IMG/VR virus record: IMGVR_UViG_3300030060_001360
Span: 1-28,870 of that record
DNA: 28,870 nucleotides
Strand: one strand, 5' to 3'
From: a virus
Shown here: positions 6,697 to 15,951 of the stretch, piece by piece
Layout of the letters: each line of letters starts with the position of its first letter
Position numbering within the stretch: position 1 is the first letter of the stretch
Made by a program: the position numbers and the translations under genes
The notes under the pieces: model-generated
What the model was told of the DNA's origin: nothing
Database searches by the model: none
Seen by the model: only the letters and a program-made list of their open reading frames with translations

Positions 6697-6761
6697 TGAA
6701 ATTTAAAATAGGTAAATATAAAATAACAATTGGTTTTTTTAAAATAACAATACATATATGA
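6696..6761 (+). CDS. Tiny ORF, 21 aa, with internal repeat
   Basis: ATG at 6696 shares its A with the upstream stop (TAATG), and the stop TGA at 6759-6761 overlaps the next ATG (ATGA). The peptide is MKFKIGKYKITIGFFKITIHI, with a strand-like [FY]KI[GT]I repeat seen three times and a strongly basic, beta-prone character. Tight coupling on both sides argues that ribosomes pass through it, but it may be only a coupling device. Function unknown. Confidence 0.4.
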   Translation: MKFKIGKYKITIGFFKITIHI

Positions 6762-7114
6762 ATTACGAAGATTTATTAGAAAAGCTAGAAGCAATTAGTA
6801 TTAATTTGGAAAGTTACAGCGATTATCCAGAAAGTGCATCTAATAATGCAAAAAGAGCAATTAAATATAAAAAAGAAAATGGTAGTTCTTGTGGCACTAA
6901 GGTAGGTTGGACACGAGCAAATCAACTAGCAAATAAAAAACCAATTAGTCGTGATACAATAGCACGTATGGCATCATTTAAAAGACATCAGCAACATAAA
7001 GACGTACCATATTCAGAAGGTTGTGGTGGTATTATGTGGGATGCCTGGGGTGGTTCATCTGGTGTAAATTGGGCAATAAATAAATTAAAACAAATAGATA
7101 AAAAGAAAAAATAA
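6758..7114 (+). CDS. Conserved small phage domain protein (Cys/Trp/His motif), 118 aa
   Basis: After a short acidic helix, the protein has a strikingly motif-dense core: YPESASNNAKRAIKYKKENG (residues 23-42), SSCGTKVGWTRANQLANKK, PISRDTIARMASFKRH, and GCGGIMWDAWGGSSGVNWAI. I recognise this as a domain carried by many phage head-associated proteins, sometimes fused to protease- or portal-like proteins, but I cannot name it. Conserved Cys, His, Arg and Asp residues would allow a metal site or enzymatic role. The C-terminus is Lys-rich (KQIDKKKK). It is coupled upstream by ATGA and followed 2 nt later by the next structural gene. Role: probably virion assembly; inference. Confidence 0.65.
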   Translation: MNYEDLLEKLEAISINLESYSDYPESASNNAKRAIKYKKENGSSCGTKVGWTRANQLANKKPISRDTIARMASFKRHQQHKDVPYSEGCGGIMWDAWGGSSGVNWAINKLKQIDKKKK

Positions 7115-7116
7115 TT

Positions 7117-7566
7117 ATGGCAGATTTAGTAACAACAATTAGCGAAAGTGTAACACTCAATGGTGCGTTACGTGGCTCTACAAATTCAGTAACAACAACA
7201 GGAATTACAGATGTTATGGAACGTATATTGACTTGCGCACATTCAAACACAACAACAATAGCAGTATTTAATTCTACACCACATGGTGCAGCAGGAGCAT
7301 TAGATTTGGAAAATTGTAAATATATACGAGTAACAAATTTAAGTACAGACCAGGTAGTTGATTTAGCAGTAGTAACAGAAAATACAAACTACCAAGTTGT
7401 ATTAACAGCAGGTAATTCTCATATACTTTGTCAAGCAGATACTGCAGCAATTGGTGAAACAGATACAACTCCTGCTTTTGGTACTTTAGAAGATGTTGTA
7501 ACACTACAAGTTAGACCAAGAGCAACAACAGATGTACAGGTAGAATTATTTGTTGGATTAATATAA
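7117..7566 (+). CDS. Beta-rich structural protein, 149 aa
   Basis: A Thr/Val/Ala-rich protein with alternating strand-like segments (YIRVTNLSTDQVVDLAVVT; VVTLQVRPRATTDVQVELFV) and very few Lys residues, unlike its early neighbours but typical of virion proteins. There is no signal peptide. Its stop overlaps the next ATG (TAATGG). It resembles small capsid-decoration or tail-ring proteins in composition only; no family is recognised. The gene lies between the small Cys/Trp domain protein and the gp10-like protein. Confidence 0.6.
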   Translation: MADLVTTISESVTLNGALRGSTNSVTTTGITDVMERILTCAHSNTTTIAVFNSTPHGAAGALDLENCKYIRVTNLSTDQVVDLAVVTENTNYQVVLTAGNSHILCQADTAAIGETDTTPAFGTLEDVVTLQVRPRATTDVQVELFVGLI

Positions 7567-8165
7567 TGGAAGAAGAAGAATACATATCTGAATTACAATC
7601 TTATTTTGAAGATTTTGCAGACAAAGTAGTTGAGCAAACAAAAGAGGCACTATATGATGCAAAAGATGGTAATACAAATTTAGGAGAAAGCATAAGAGCG
7701 GAGGTTGTATATAATGAAGAAGAAGGCAAAATGTCAATTATGTTTTATATGCTAAACTATGGAACATATGTAAATCAAGGTGTGTCTGGTAATGAATCGT
7801 CAGGTTTTCAAAGATATACAAATTGGAGGGGTGATGAGGTAAATTCTGATTTTGCATATTCTGATAAAATGCCACCTGTAGCTGTTATTGAAGAATGGGT
7901 TAAGAAAAAAGGAATAAAAGGCAGAAAGTCTTTAAAGAAATACAGAAAAAATAAAAACAGTACAATAAAAGGTGCAGGTCAGTTTATAACAAACAAGTCA
8001 TTGGCTTTTGCAATATCCAAGTCAATACAAAAGAAGGGAATAAAAAGCACAAGTTTTTTTACAAAACCTTTTGGTAGCTTGTATTCAGAATTAAAGGAAG
8101 GCATAGCGCCAATATTAAAAAACAAAATACAAGATATGTATTTAACAACATTTACAAAATTTTAG
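7566..8165 (+). CDS. HK97 gp10-like tail-completion protein, 199 aa
   Basis: The N-terminus is an acidic helix (EEEEYISELQSYFEDFADKV). The central part has the features I associate with gp10-like neck/tail-completion proteins: MLNYGTYVNQGVSG (residues 61-74), then MPPVAVIEEWVKKKGIKG, then LAFAISKSIQKKGIKSTSFF and TKPF near the C-terminus. Such proteins join the head-tail connector to the tail tube. Length is somewhat above the usual 120-160 aa, accounted for by a Lys-rich insertion (SLKKYRKNKNSTIKG). It is coupled by TAATG to the upstream gene and lies 3 nt before the next. Confidence 0.65.
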   Translation: MEEEEYISELQSYFEDFADKVVEQTKEALYDAKDGNTNLGESIRAEVVYNEEEGKMSIMFYMLNYGTYVNQGVSGNESSGFQRYTNWRGDEVNSDFAYSDKMPPVAVIEEWVKKKGIKGRKSLKKYRKNKNSTIKGAGQFITNKSLAFAISKSIQKKGIKSTSFFTKPFGSLYSELKEGIAPILKNKIQDMYLTTFTKF

Positions 8166-8168
8166 AAT

Positions 8169-9578
8169 ATGGCAAATTCAATTATAGAACAACAACCTGC
8201 TAAAACAGTATTACCTGTTGGGCAAGATGTAATATTTGTAGTGTCAAATGACGATGCAGTAGGGTTTCAAACAAGGGTTAAATTTATTGCAGAGGTTCAT
8301 ATAAGTACAGGGGCAATATCATTAAGCAGTACATCAAAAAGGATAGGTGTTTTTAAAACAACTCCTAATAATGCAGGTGTAGGTATTTTTAATTTTAGAA
8401 ATATAGTAGAAAATTATGTACAAGCACAACATATAGCAGGTTTCAAAAGCACATACAAAGGTATTTCTTCAGATGGTAAAAACCACCCTATTCATTTAAT
8501 AGACAAATTAAGTTTACAAACTGACATACTACGTTATTTTGCAGTACAATTTAAAGTTGAATATTTAGGTGCTGATGTTACAAAACCAAATGAAGTTAAT
8601 ATTGCAAATGGAACAGGAGCAAATAGTGTGCAATTTAAAATTACAAACGCATATTTGAAACATACAGATGTATTAACATTTTCAACAGATGTAAACAATC
8701 CTAATGGTTTTGGCTATGACATAACTAAATTCAAGCCAAGTGATACATCAAAGCAATTTTTAACTAATTTACCAACTACATTATATGCAAACATAAATGA
8801 CTATGGAACAGCAGGTATTTTACAGACAGAACAAGACATGTGGGATAATGCACGTAGAGTGAAGTTTACATATTACGAGCCAGACGGAACTACCACATCA
8901 GAAATGTATAGTAAAAGTGGAAGTACTGGTGCATTTTATAGCTGGTCAACAGATGGTAGAAAACAAATAATATTAGCAGGTATATACCCTGGTAATTTAA
9001 GAAATTGGTCTAGTACATTTCCTGCAAGTACAATAGAAGGCGGTTATTATACTGTACAATTATTAGATAATTCTAATAATCCAACTTCTAAACTATATAC
9101 AATAAATGTAAATTGTCCAGATGAAAAGCAATTTGAAAGTGTAAGGCTATGTTGGTTAAATCAATGGGGCGTTTGGGATTACTATACATTTAATAAAAAA
9201 TCAACTACTAAAATAAAAAGTGAAGAAACAACATACCAACAACTAGAAGGTACATGGAACGAAAGGGTTTATAGTATAGGTGGCTTTAGAGGTGGTAAAA
9301 AAACATTTAGAAGAAACAGCACAGAAAGTATAACTATTAATACAGATTTTGTCACAGAAGATTACAATACAATATTTCAAGAATTAATAAATAGTCCAGA
9401 GGTGTTTATGTTAAAAGGTTTTCAAACAGATGCTGCAGATAGCGTTCTTAATCAATACGTTGTACCTGTTAGATTAACAACAACAGATTTTACAACCAAA
9501 ACTATTAGTAATGATAAGTTAATACAATATAGCTTTAATATAGAAAAAAGCTTAACATTAAGAACACAAAGCGTATAA
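8169..9578 (+). CDS. Minor tail / baseplate protein, 469 aa
   Basis: A beta-rich, Thr/Ser/Asn-rich protein. The N-terminal region VLPVGQDVIFVVSNDDAVG looks like a repeated-strand domain. The C-terminal region (about 325-450) has a conserved-looking segment RLCWLNQWGVWDYYTFNKKS, then GTWNERVYSIGGFRGGKKTF and FVTEDYNTIFQELINSPEV. This pattern is familiar from large tail proteins of Bacteroidota phages and suggests a distal tail or baseplate component. It has no enzymatic motifs. Its TAA overlaps the start of the next, larger tail gene (TAATG), implying stoichiometric co-expression. The exact role is inferred from position and composition. Confidence 0.6.
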   Translation: MANSIIEQQPAKTVLPVGQDVIFVVSNDDAVGFQTRVKFIAEVHISTGAISLSSTSKRIGVFKTTPNNAGVGIFNFRNIVENYVQAQHIAGFKSTYKGISSDGKNHPIHLIDKLSLQTDILRYFAVQFKVEYLGADVTKPNEVNIANGTGANSVQFKITNAYLKHTDVLTFSTDVNNPNGFGYDITKFKPSDTSKQFLTNLPTTLYANINDYGTAGILQTEQDMWDNARRVKFTYYEPDGTTTSEMYSKSGSTGAFYSWSTDGRKQIILAGIYPGNLRNWSSTFPASTIEGGYYTVQLLDNSNNPTSKLYTINVNCPDEKQFESVRLCWLNQWGVWDYYTFNKKSTTKIKSEETTYQQLEGTWNERVYSIGGFRGGKKTFRRNSTESITINTDFVTEDYNTIFQELINSPEVFMLKGFQTDAADSVLNQYVVPVRLTTTDFTTKTISNDKLIQYSFNIEKSLTLRTQSV

Positions 9579-12334
9579 TGTCAGTACAGCTAATAATATA
9601 TCCACAATTTTTTGATGGTGAAACCTCATTAAATAATTACCAATTAGAATATGTAATAGATGGTAGTTCATTTTTAACCATAAATGGTTCAGATTCATAT
9701 ACAGCTACACAATCAAATGCTATACTAGATGCCTTAACAAATGCACCACCAGCAATAGCAAATTCATGGTACAGGTTTAGAAGTTCAGATGCAGGTACGC
9801 CATCATTTCCAGAAAATTCTAGCAATAAGTTAAAACTATATAAAACGACTACACAAACAAAATGCGGTGTTTACCAAAGATTGTCTAATTTAAGTGTAGG
9901 GCAAGATTATAATTTTGAAGCAACCATAACGACAGGCACATCAGATTTATTATTTTTAAGTGTTTATGACGGTACGTCAGTTGTAACGCAACCATTATTT
10001 TCATCAGCAGCAGGTACAGTAACAACAACTTTTACAGCTACAGCCACAGACAATACAATAGTTTTAACATATACAAATACAGCAACAACTAGCGGTCATA
10101 TTTTGATTAGTAATATAATGGTACAACCGAGTGTATCACAAACCGCAAATTTAAGTGGTGGGCAAGTTACGGTAGATTTATATGAAAACGAAGATATACC
10201 TCTGACATTAAGTATTGATGATTTTAAAAATGTAGCAGAAAAAGTACAATCTTATTCTAAGGCATTTGACTTACCTGCGACTAAAAGAAATAATAAGATA
10301 TTTGACAATATATTTGATATAACTAGAACAGATACAGGCATAGTGTTCAATCCATATATAAAAACAAAGTGTGAATTAAAACAAGATGGTTTTATTTTAT
10401 TTGAAGGGTATTTAAGACTTATTAGTATATCAGATGCAAATGGCGAGATTAGTTACAATGTAAACTTATATAGCGAGGTAATTGCATTGGCAGATTTTTT
10501 AAAGGAAAAAACATTTAAGGACATAGATTTTACAGAATTAACACATGTATATAATAAAACAAATATTAAATATAGTTGGAATGATAGTGGTAGTACAGGT
10601 ATAACGTATACAGAATCTGCTACATCAGGATATAGAGATGCTAATGACACACTTAAATACCCATTTGTTGATTGGGAACATCAATTTACAACAGATAATA
10701 ATAATAATCCAGAATTGCTAACACTAGGTAATGCGTTCAGACCCTGGATGCAAATTAAATATTTAATAGAACGTATATTTGAAGACAGCCCTTTTACATT
10801 TGAAAGTACATTTTTTAATACAACAGATTTTAAAAAATTGTATATGGACTTTAATTGGGGTGGTGAAAAAGAACCACACAATAATCAAGCAACAGGTACA
10901 GGTACAAATCAAAGCACCACAGGTACTGCGGCAGGATTAAATACATATAGTAAATTAATATTTGATGAAGAAACTTTTTCAGATGATGATTTATTTGGCT
11001 ACGATAGTGCAAACACAAAATTTGTATCACAATTTGACAACCAATTGTTTACTATTGATTTTACTTTTGCTGTGACATATACAGGGTTAAGTAGCCCATC
11101 TACCGCACAAACAGTAGGTAATGTTGTTTGGCGAGAATTTGATAGTAGCGGTGGCTTTGTAAATAATTATTCACAACAAAATATAAATACATTTGGTACA
11201 GGTGCAACATTTGCAGGGGTTATTGTTTCAGGTACTTTTGCAGCTACATTACCACAAGGTAATTATTTAGTTCCAATGTTTACAAGAACAAGTGCAGTAT
11301 CAACTATGACACAAACACCAGTTACAGGTGTACCGAATGGCTTTTCAGATACAGTCATAACAGTAGGTAATACAACAATAAATAATTCAACATTTGCGGA
11401 TAATTTAAGAGGTGAATTAAAACAATGGGAGTTTTTGAAAGGTATAATAAATATGTTTAATCTAATATCAATACCAGACAAAGACAATCCTAATAATATA
11501 TTAATAGAACCTTATGGTGATGTATTTATAAATAACACATCAGGCGGTAGTATTTCTGATTTAACACTTAAAGACAGGGGCATACAACATGACTGGACTG
11601 ATAAAATTGATGTAAGTGAAATAAAAATGTCACCATTAACTAATTTAAATAAAATTACTAAATTTTTGTTTAAAGAAGATGAAGATGACTACACATACAT
11701 GCAATATAAAAGAGCCACTACAGGATTTATGTATGGAAGTAAAATATTTGATGCAAGTGGTTTTACTGTGCTAGATGGTGAAAAAACAATAAAGGCAGAC
11801 CCATTCGCAGCTACTGTTGTAAAGCCATTAATGCCCGAATATAATGACTTTATAATTCCTTCAATATACTCTTATAGTGCAGATAACGGTGAAAGTAGTG
11901 GTTTTGATAACAGCCCTAGAATATGTTACAATGTAGGTAAAAAAACATTAACAAGTTGTACTTATTCTATACCAGCGCAAAACTTTGTAAGCGGTAATGC
12001 GGCAGAAAGTGAGTTTTTACAATTTGCACACTTATCAACCGTTACAACAACAAACAATACATTAGATTTTCATTTTGGCGAATGTCAACTATTTACAGGT
12101 GTAGGAAACCCAGTTACAAAAAATTTATTTAATTTATATTGGCTGCCTTATTACAATGAACTATACAATTCAGATACACGAACAATGAGTTTGAAAGTAG
12201 ATTTAACACCTGGTGATATAGCTTTATTTAAATTGTTTGATACAGTATTTATTAAAAATAGAGAATTTAGAGTGAATAAAATAGATTACAAACCAGGCGA
12301 TTTATCAACAGTAGAATTTATATTAATACCATAA
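9578..12334 (+). CDS. Large tail-tip / baseplate protein, 918 aa
   Basis: The longest gene in the window. Residues about 60-190 (SWYRFRSSDAGTPSFPENSS ... GHILISNIMVQPS) resemble a carbohydrate-binding jelly-roll module. Residues about 205-330 contain YENEDIPLTLSIDDFKNVAE, YSKAFDLPATKRNNKIFDNI and ELKQDGFILFEGYLRLISIS, a core I associate with tail-tip proteins of Bacteroidota phages. The middle is Thr/Gly/Asn-rich. The C-terminal part is beta-rich and ends with VFIKNREFRVNKIDYKPGDL. No peptidase or lysozyme motif is visible. Likely role: baseplate hub or host-contact protein carrying a glycan-binding domain, by inference. It overlaps both neighbours by one base (TAATG). Confidence 0.6.
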   Translation: MSVQLIIYPQFFDGETSLNNYQLEYVIDGSSFLTINGSDSYTATQSNAILDALTNAPPAIANSWYRFRSSDAGTPSFPENSSNKLKLYKTTTQTKCGVYQRLSNLSVGQDYNFEATITTGTSDLLFLSVYDGTSVVTQPLFSSAAGTVTTTFTATATDNTIVLTYTNTATTSGHILISNIMVQPSVSQTANLSGGQVTVDLYENEDIPLTLSIDDFKNVAEKVQSYSKAFDLPATKRNNKIFDNIFDITRTDTGIVFNPYIKTKCELKQDGFILFEGYLRLISISDANGEISYNVNLYSEVIALADFLKEKTFKDIDFTELTHVYNKTNIKYSWNDSGSTGITYTESATSGYRDANDTLKYPFVDWEHQFTTDNNNNPELLTLGNAFRPWMQIKYLIERIFEDSPFTFESTFFNTTDFKKLYMDFNWGGEKEPHNNQATGTGTNQSTTGTAAGLNTYSKLIFDEETFSDDDLFGYDSANTKFVSQFDNQLFTIDFTFAVTYTGLSSPSTAQTVGNVVWREFDSSGGFVNNYSQQNINTFGTGATFAGVIVSGTFAATLPQGNYLVPMFTRTSAVSTMTQTPVTGVPNGFSDTVITVGNTTINNSTFADNLRGELKQWEFLKGIINMFNLISIPDKDNPNNILIEPYGDVFINNTSGGSISDLTLKDRGIQHDWTDKIDVSEIKMSPLTNLNKITKFLFKEDEDDYTYMQYKRATTGFMYGSKIFDASGFTVLDGEKTIKADPFAATVVKPLMPEYNDFIIPSIYSYSADNGESSGFDNSPRICYNVGKKTLTSCTYSIPAQNFVSGNAAESEFLQFAHLSTVTTTNNTLDFHFGECQLFTGVGNPVTKNLFNLYWLPYYNELYNSDTRTMSLKVDLTPGDIALFKLFDTVFIKNREFRVNKIDYKPGDLSTVEFILIP

Positions 12335-13188
12335 TGTCAGAAATACCATACATAAAAGATTTTGAAATAAAACCGAATGCAATAAGTGCAGATGGTGTAG
12401 TTACATTTACAGATGGAACTAATAACGTAACACCTAACCAATTACAATGTGAAAGGTATGGTTATACATACGATAATACAACTCGCACTTGTAGAGCATT
12501 TTTATATAAAAGAGAAATTAATGTTGTAAGTAAATTTGCTAGTAACAATGTGCAAGGTGATGATAATACAATTGTTCAAGGGGCAAATAACACTTATGTT
12601 ATGGGTGAAAAAAACCAAATACAAACAGGTAGTAGAAATAACATAGTAGTTGGAACTAACAATGTAATGAATACTAAAATAAAAAATAGTGCAATGTTTG
12701 GTGTTGGGGCAAATGGCGTTATAGATGGTGCAATGATTTTTGGCGGCAATTCATTAACAGAAAGAGCGGGTACTAGACAAACAATTACATTAATGTATGG
12801 TTGTGAAACAACAGGCGGTACAACAAGAGATAGTTTTATAAATAATACTGAATTAAAATTTTTTCAACCAGAAGTAAATAGGGTTTATTATTTTCAATCA
12901 GAAACACTTGCCGTGCGTGTGGGTGGTTCTAGTGCCTCTGGCTCTATTGGAGATTTTAAAGCCTGGGTAGAACGTGGGGTTGTGGTTTGTGATAATAGTG
13001 GTAATTTAAGTATAGACAGAAGTAGAACAAGCCCTGCTAGTAGTGGTGCAGTTAGTGGCTGGTCGCCAATCAATGCAGTTAGCGCACCAAATTTTAGACA
13101 AACAGTAACAGGAGCAACAGATATGACAATAAACTGGGTAAGCACAATAAGGTTTATGCAAATATTCTCTGGTGCTTCTATTCCTTAA
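12334..13188 (+). CDS. Tail fibre / receptor-binding protein with YadA-like repeats
   Basis: After an N-terminal attachment region (residues 1-65), residues about 68-140 contain repeats of roughly 7 and 14 residues: NNVQGDDNTIVQGANNTYVM, GEKNQIQTGSRNNIVVGTNN, then NSAMFGVGANGVIDGAMIFG. This G-x-N-N-x-(I/V) pattern is that of trimeric YadA-head or left-handed beta-roll fibres. The C-terminal 140 residues form a beta-rich tip with GTTRDSFINNTELKFFQPE and FKAWVERGVVVCDNSGNLSI. Position between the tail-tip gene and the tape measure supports a virion fibre role. Receptor specificity cannot be read. Eleven bases separate it from the tape measure. Confidence 0.65.
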   Translation: MSEIPYIKDFEIKPNAISADGVVTFTDGTNNVTPNQLQCERYGYTYDNTTRTCRAFLYKREINVVSKFASNNVQGDDNTIVQGANNTYVMGEKNQIQTGSRNNIVVGTNNVMNTKIKNSAMFGVGANGVIDGAMIFGGNSLTERAGTRQTITLMYGCETTGGTTRDSFINNTELKFFQPEVNRVYYFQSETLAVRVGGSSASGSIGDFKAWVERGVVVCDNSGNLSIDRSRTSPASSGAVSGWSPINAVSAPNFRQTVTGATDMTINWVSTIRFMQIFSGASIP

Positions 13189-13199
13189 AATAAAAAATT

Positions 13200-15203
13200 A
13201 TGGCAGAAGAAACTATAGAATTAAAAATTGATGCAGATGTATCTGGAGCAAAACAAGAGGTTACAGCATTAAAAGAAGAATTAAAAGCGACAAAGCGAGA
13301 GGTAAAAGAATTAAACACAAGTAATAAAGAGCTAGACGCAGGTAACGAAAAATTAGCCACTAGTGTATTAGATATTGCACAGAATTACACCTCTATGGGA
13401 GGTTCCATAAGGCGTGTACGTGGTCTTGTTGGTAAATTAGTACCAACATTTAAAATGCTTTTTAAAACAATAAAGCTTGGTATTGCATCTACAGGGATAG
13501 GAGTTCTAGTTCTTGCATTAGGCGCTGTATTTACCGCAATGATGAGTACAGAGAAAGGTGGTAAGGCATTAAAAGCTATAATGAATGGTATTGGTGAGGT
13601 GGTAAACTTTATAATAAAACCATTGCAAATAGCGGGTGACGCAATACTTAGTTTATTTGGTGTAGAAGATACAAACTCGATTGATTCAGCAGAAAAATTA
13701 GCAAGTGAATTAGCTAACATTGAAAGTGCTATGGCTGCAATTAATCTTCAACGTTCCAAAGACAAAGTGCAGTTAGATGCAAATCAAAGAGTTATTGATG
13801 ATACCACAAAATCAGAAAAAGAAAGACTGAAAGCAGCAGAAGATAACTTTAAAATAAATAAAAAGAATAATCAAGATGAATTAGCCGCTTTACAAGAAAC
13901 ATTAAAAGCGCAAACTAAACATTTAAAACAAAAAGAAGCTGATTTAAGGCATGAAAAAAGGCGAGAGGCAGAACACGGAAGAAGTGCAAAAAGAAAAGAA
14001 GAAGAACAAAATGTTAATAAAGCATTAAAAAACCAACAAGCAACATTAAAGAAAATATCTGATTTACAAGGGCAATTAATTATTAACGAAAGAAATTATG
14101 GTGATGAAGTTAAAAGAATACAATCTTTTCGAAAACAAGAAATGCAAGAAATTATACAAAAAGCATTAGATAATATTAAAAAACGAAAAGAAGCTGAAAA
14201 AAAGGCTAATGAACTAAGGATTGCAGCTAATAAACAAGTAAATGCTGTAATTGATAAATTAACAGACGAATTGGCGGTTAGCGCATTAAAAACAGAGGAA
14301 GAAAAAGAGTTGAAAAAACTAGAAATTCAAAAGAAAAACGAGTTGGCAAGTATTAACAACTCTAAAGCAAATAAAGCGGTAAAAGATGCAGCTATATTAT
14401 TATTAGATGAAAAATTTAAAGAACAAGAAGCTGCGATAACTAAAAAATATGATGATATTGACCAAGAAAAAAAGGATAAGGAAGCGGAAGATTTAAAAAA
14501 ATTAAGAGAAGAAAACCTACTTGCAGAAGAACAAGACGAAAACAAAAGACAATTAAAATTGCTTGAATTACAAAAAACAGCAGAATTAGAGCAAATTGCA
14601 AAACATGAAAATTTTGCTGAATTGAAACTTGAAATCGATAAAAAATATAAAAGACTTGAAGCGGAGGTTGACAAGAAAGCAAAAGCAGACCAGGAGGAAA
14701 GAGACCAAGAAGCGCATGACGCTAAAATGGGTATGGCTGTGGATGGTATGAATTTAATAAAAGAAATAGCAAATTTTGAAGCAGACCAAGCTGTTGCAAA
14801 AGACAAAGAAATAGAAAAGTCACAAACAAGAGGTGCTAAAATAGCAAAAGCAGTTGCATTAGCACAAGCAGCAATAACAGGTACAGAAGGTGTTATGAAT
14901 ACTTTTACAAGCGCAGGAAAAAGTCCTTTAGCTAGTGTAATACCTGGCTATCAATTTATACAAGCAGGATTAGCAGCAGGTTTTGCTGCACAAAATATTA
15001 GAAAAATAGCAGCAGGTGAACCACCAAGTGACACAGGAGGTGATGGTGGTGTAGACACAACCCCTGCACCGGCTATGATGGGAGGAGCATTTACATTAGG
15101 TGAAGCAGCAGCACCAGAACCAGTACGTGCTTTTGTAGTAACGGATGAAATGACTAACTCGCAAAATCAGTTAGCAAATATTAGGCGTAGAGCCACAATT
15201 TAA
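13200..15203 (+). CDS. Tape measure protein, 667 aa
   Basis: The N-terminal 90 residues are coiled coil (TALKEELKATKREVKELNTS). They are followed by a hydrophobic, membrane-compatible segment GIASTGIGVLVLALGAVFTA (residues 94-113), then a very long Lys/Glu/Ala-rich coiled coil (about 160-540) with segments such as KEKERLKAAEDNF-type heptads and EEEKELKKLEIQKKNELASI. The C-terminal 120 residues are Ala/Gly-rich (AQAAITGTEGVMNTF; GLAAGFAAQNIRKIAAGEPP). This architecture, and the location in the tail block, identify it. It sets tail length and may contact the host membrane during DNA entry. By the usual rule a tail of about 100 nm is predicted. The gene ends just before promoter-element copy 2. 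Confidence 0.85.
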   Translation: MAEETIELKIDADVSGAKQEVTALKEELKATKREVKELNTSNKELDAGNEKLATSVLDIAQNYTSMGGSIRRVRGLVGKLVPTFKMLFKTIKLGIASTGIGVLVLALGAVFTAMMSTEKGGKALKAIMNGIGEVVNFIIKPLQIAGDAILSLFGVEDTNSIDSAEKLASELANIESAMAAINLQRSKDKVQLDANQRVIDDTTKSEKERLKAAEDNFKINKKNNQDELAALQETLKAQTKHLKQKEADLRHEKRREAEHGRSAKRKEEEQNVNKALKNQQATLKKISDLQGQLIINERNYGDEVKRIQSFRKQEMQEIIQKALDNIKKRKEAEKKANELRIAANKQVNAVIDKLTDELAVSALKTEEEKELKKLEIQKKNELASINNSKANKAVKDAAILLLDEKFKEQEAAITKKYDDIDQEKKDKEAEDLKKLREENLLAEEQDENKRQLKLLELQKTAELEQIAKHENFAELKLEIDKKYKRLEAEVDKKAKADQEERDQEAHDAKMGMAVDGMNLIKEIANFEADQAVAKDKEIEKSQTRGAKIAKAVALAQAAITGTEGVMNTFTSAGKSPLASVIPGYQFIQAGLAAGFAAQNIRKIAAGEPPSDTGGDGGVDTTPAPAMMGGAFTLGEAAAPEPVRAFVVTDEMTNSQNQLANIRRRATI

Positions 15204-15207
15204 AAAT

Positions 15208-15239
15208 CAAATAAATATTAATTAAATCTATTATATATT
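15208..15239 (+). promoter_or_regulatory. Recurring bipartite AT-rich element, copy 2
   Basis: CAAATAAA (15208-15215) and CTATTATATA (15228-15237), with 20 nt from box start to box start, are followed 2 nt later by the ATG of the protease gene. Together with the ATG the 35-mer aligns without gaps to the copies at 2021 and 18914. It lies between the tail and head blocks, a sensible place for a promoter. Confidence 0.55.
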
Positions 15240-15950
15240 ATGCCTTGTGAAAAATGCGATAACGGAAAATACAAATGGGGGAAAACAGGAAGCTGTGAAT
15301 ATGAAACGGTAGCTGAATGTGAAGAAGCCAACAAAGATTACTATGCTAACTTAAAAACAACTCGTATTGTAGAGTTAATCATAGAAGAAGACAATCAAGA
15401 GTTAGCCATAGATGCTATTAGTCTTGTAAACAGTCCAGCAATAGAACAAGATTTTGTCTATTTTGGTAAGGAAAAAAACAATTTAACATTTGCAAAAGTA
15501 GATGAAGAAAAACGTATGTTAGTTTCACCTGCTCTAATACCTAACAAGCAGATATTTAGGTATGACCCTAACACGGATTCTGAATATTATGTTTATTTTA
15601 GTCCAGAAACAGTTAGAAAAGCAAGTGAATTGTATTTAAAACATAATAACCATCATAAAGCTACATACGAGCATCAAGACAGGGTTAGCGGTGTTTTGAC
15701 GGTTGAATCTTGGGTAAAAGAAGGAGACCAAGACAAATCTAAATTATACGGCTACGACTTGCCTAACGGAACATGGTTTGTAAAGATGAAAATAACTAAT
15801 GATGAATTATGGTCACGTATAAAAGATGGCGAATTGCGTGGTTTAAGCATAGAAGGATATTTTGCAGATAAGTTTGAGGCTATGCAACAAAGAAAACCAA
15901 CAGATGCAGAAATATTGTCTGCATTAAATGAAATTTTAAAAACAAAATAA
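15240..15950 (+). CDS. XkdF-type prohead serine protease (Peptidase_S78_2-like)
   Basis: 236 residues. The N-terminus carries a small Cys motif, CEKCDNGKYKWGKTGSCEYE (Cys3, 6, 18, then Cys27), possibly a Zn-bound extension. The protease core (about 85-210) matches the XkdF family: RMLVSPALIPNKQIFRYDPN, YYVYFSPETVRKASELYLKH, HHKATYEHQDRVSGVLTVES, GTWFVKMKITND and LRGLSIEGYF. By analogy with HK97-type proteases the His in TYEH and the Ser in LSIEGYF are candidate catalytic residues. The role is to cleave the scaffold and activate capsid maturation. It is the first gene of the head block and starts 2 nt after a putative promoter. Confidence 0.82.
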   Translation: MPCEKCDNGKYKWGKTGSCEYETVAECEEANKDYYANLKTTRIVELIIEEDNQELAIDAISLVNSPAIEQDFVYFGKEKNNLTFAKVDEEKRMLVSPALIPNKQIFRYDPNTDSEYYVYFSPETVRKASELYLKHNNHHKATYEHQDRVSGVLTVESWVKEGDQDKSKLYGYDLPNGTWFVKMKITNDELWSRIKDGELRGLSIEGYFADKFEAMQQRKPTDAEILSALNEILKTK

Positions 15951-15951
15951 T

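Noticed and set aside
11167-11175. TTATTCACA, a perfect DnaA box
   Set aside because: Single copy inside the large tail gene, with no neighbouring boxes or AT-rich unwinding element; expected by chance.
14327-14806. 159-codon - strand ORF opposite the tape measure
   Set aside because: Ser/Phe/Ala low-complexity complement of a Lys/Glu coiled coil; no motif.
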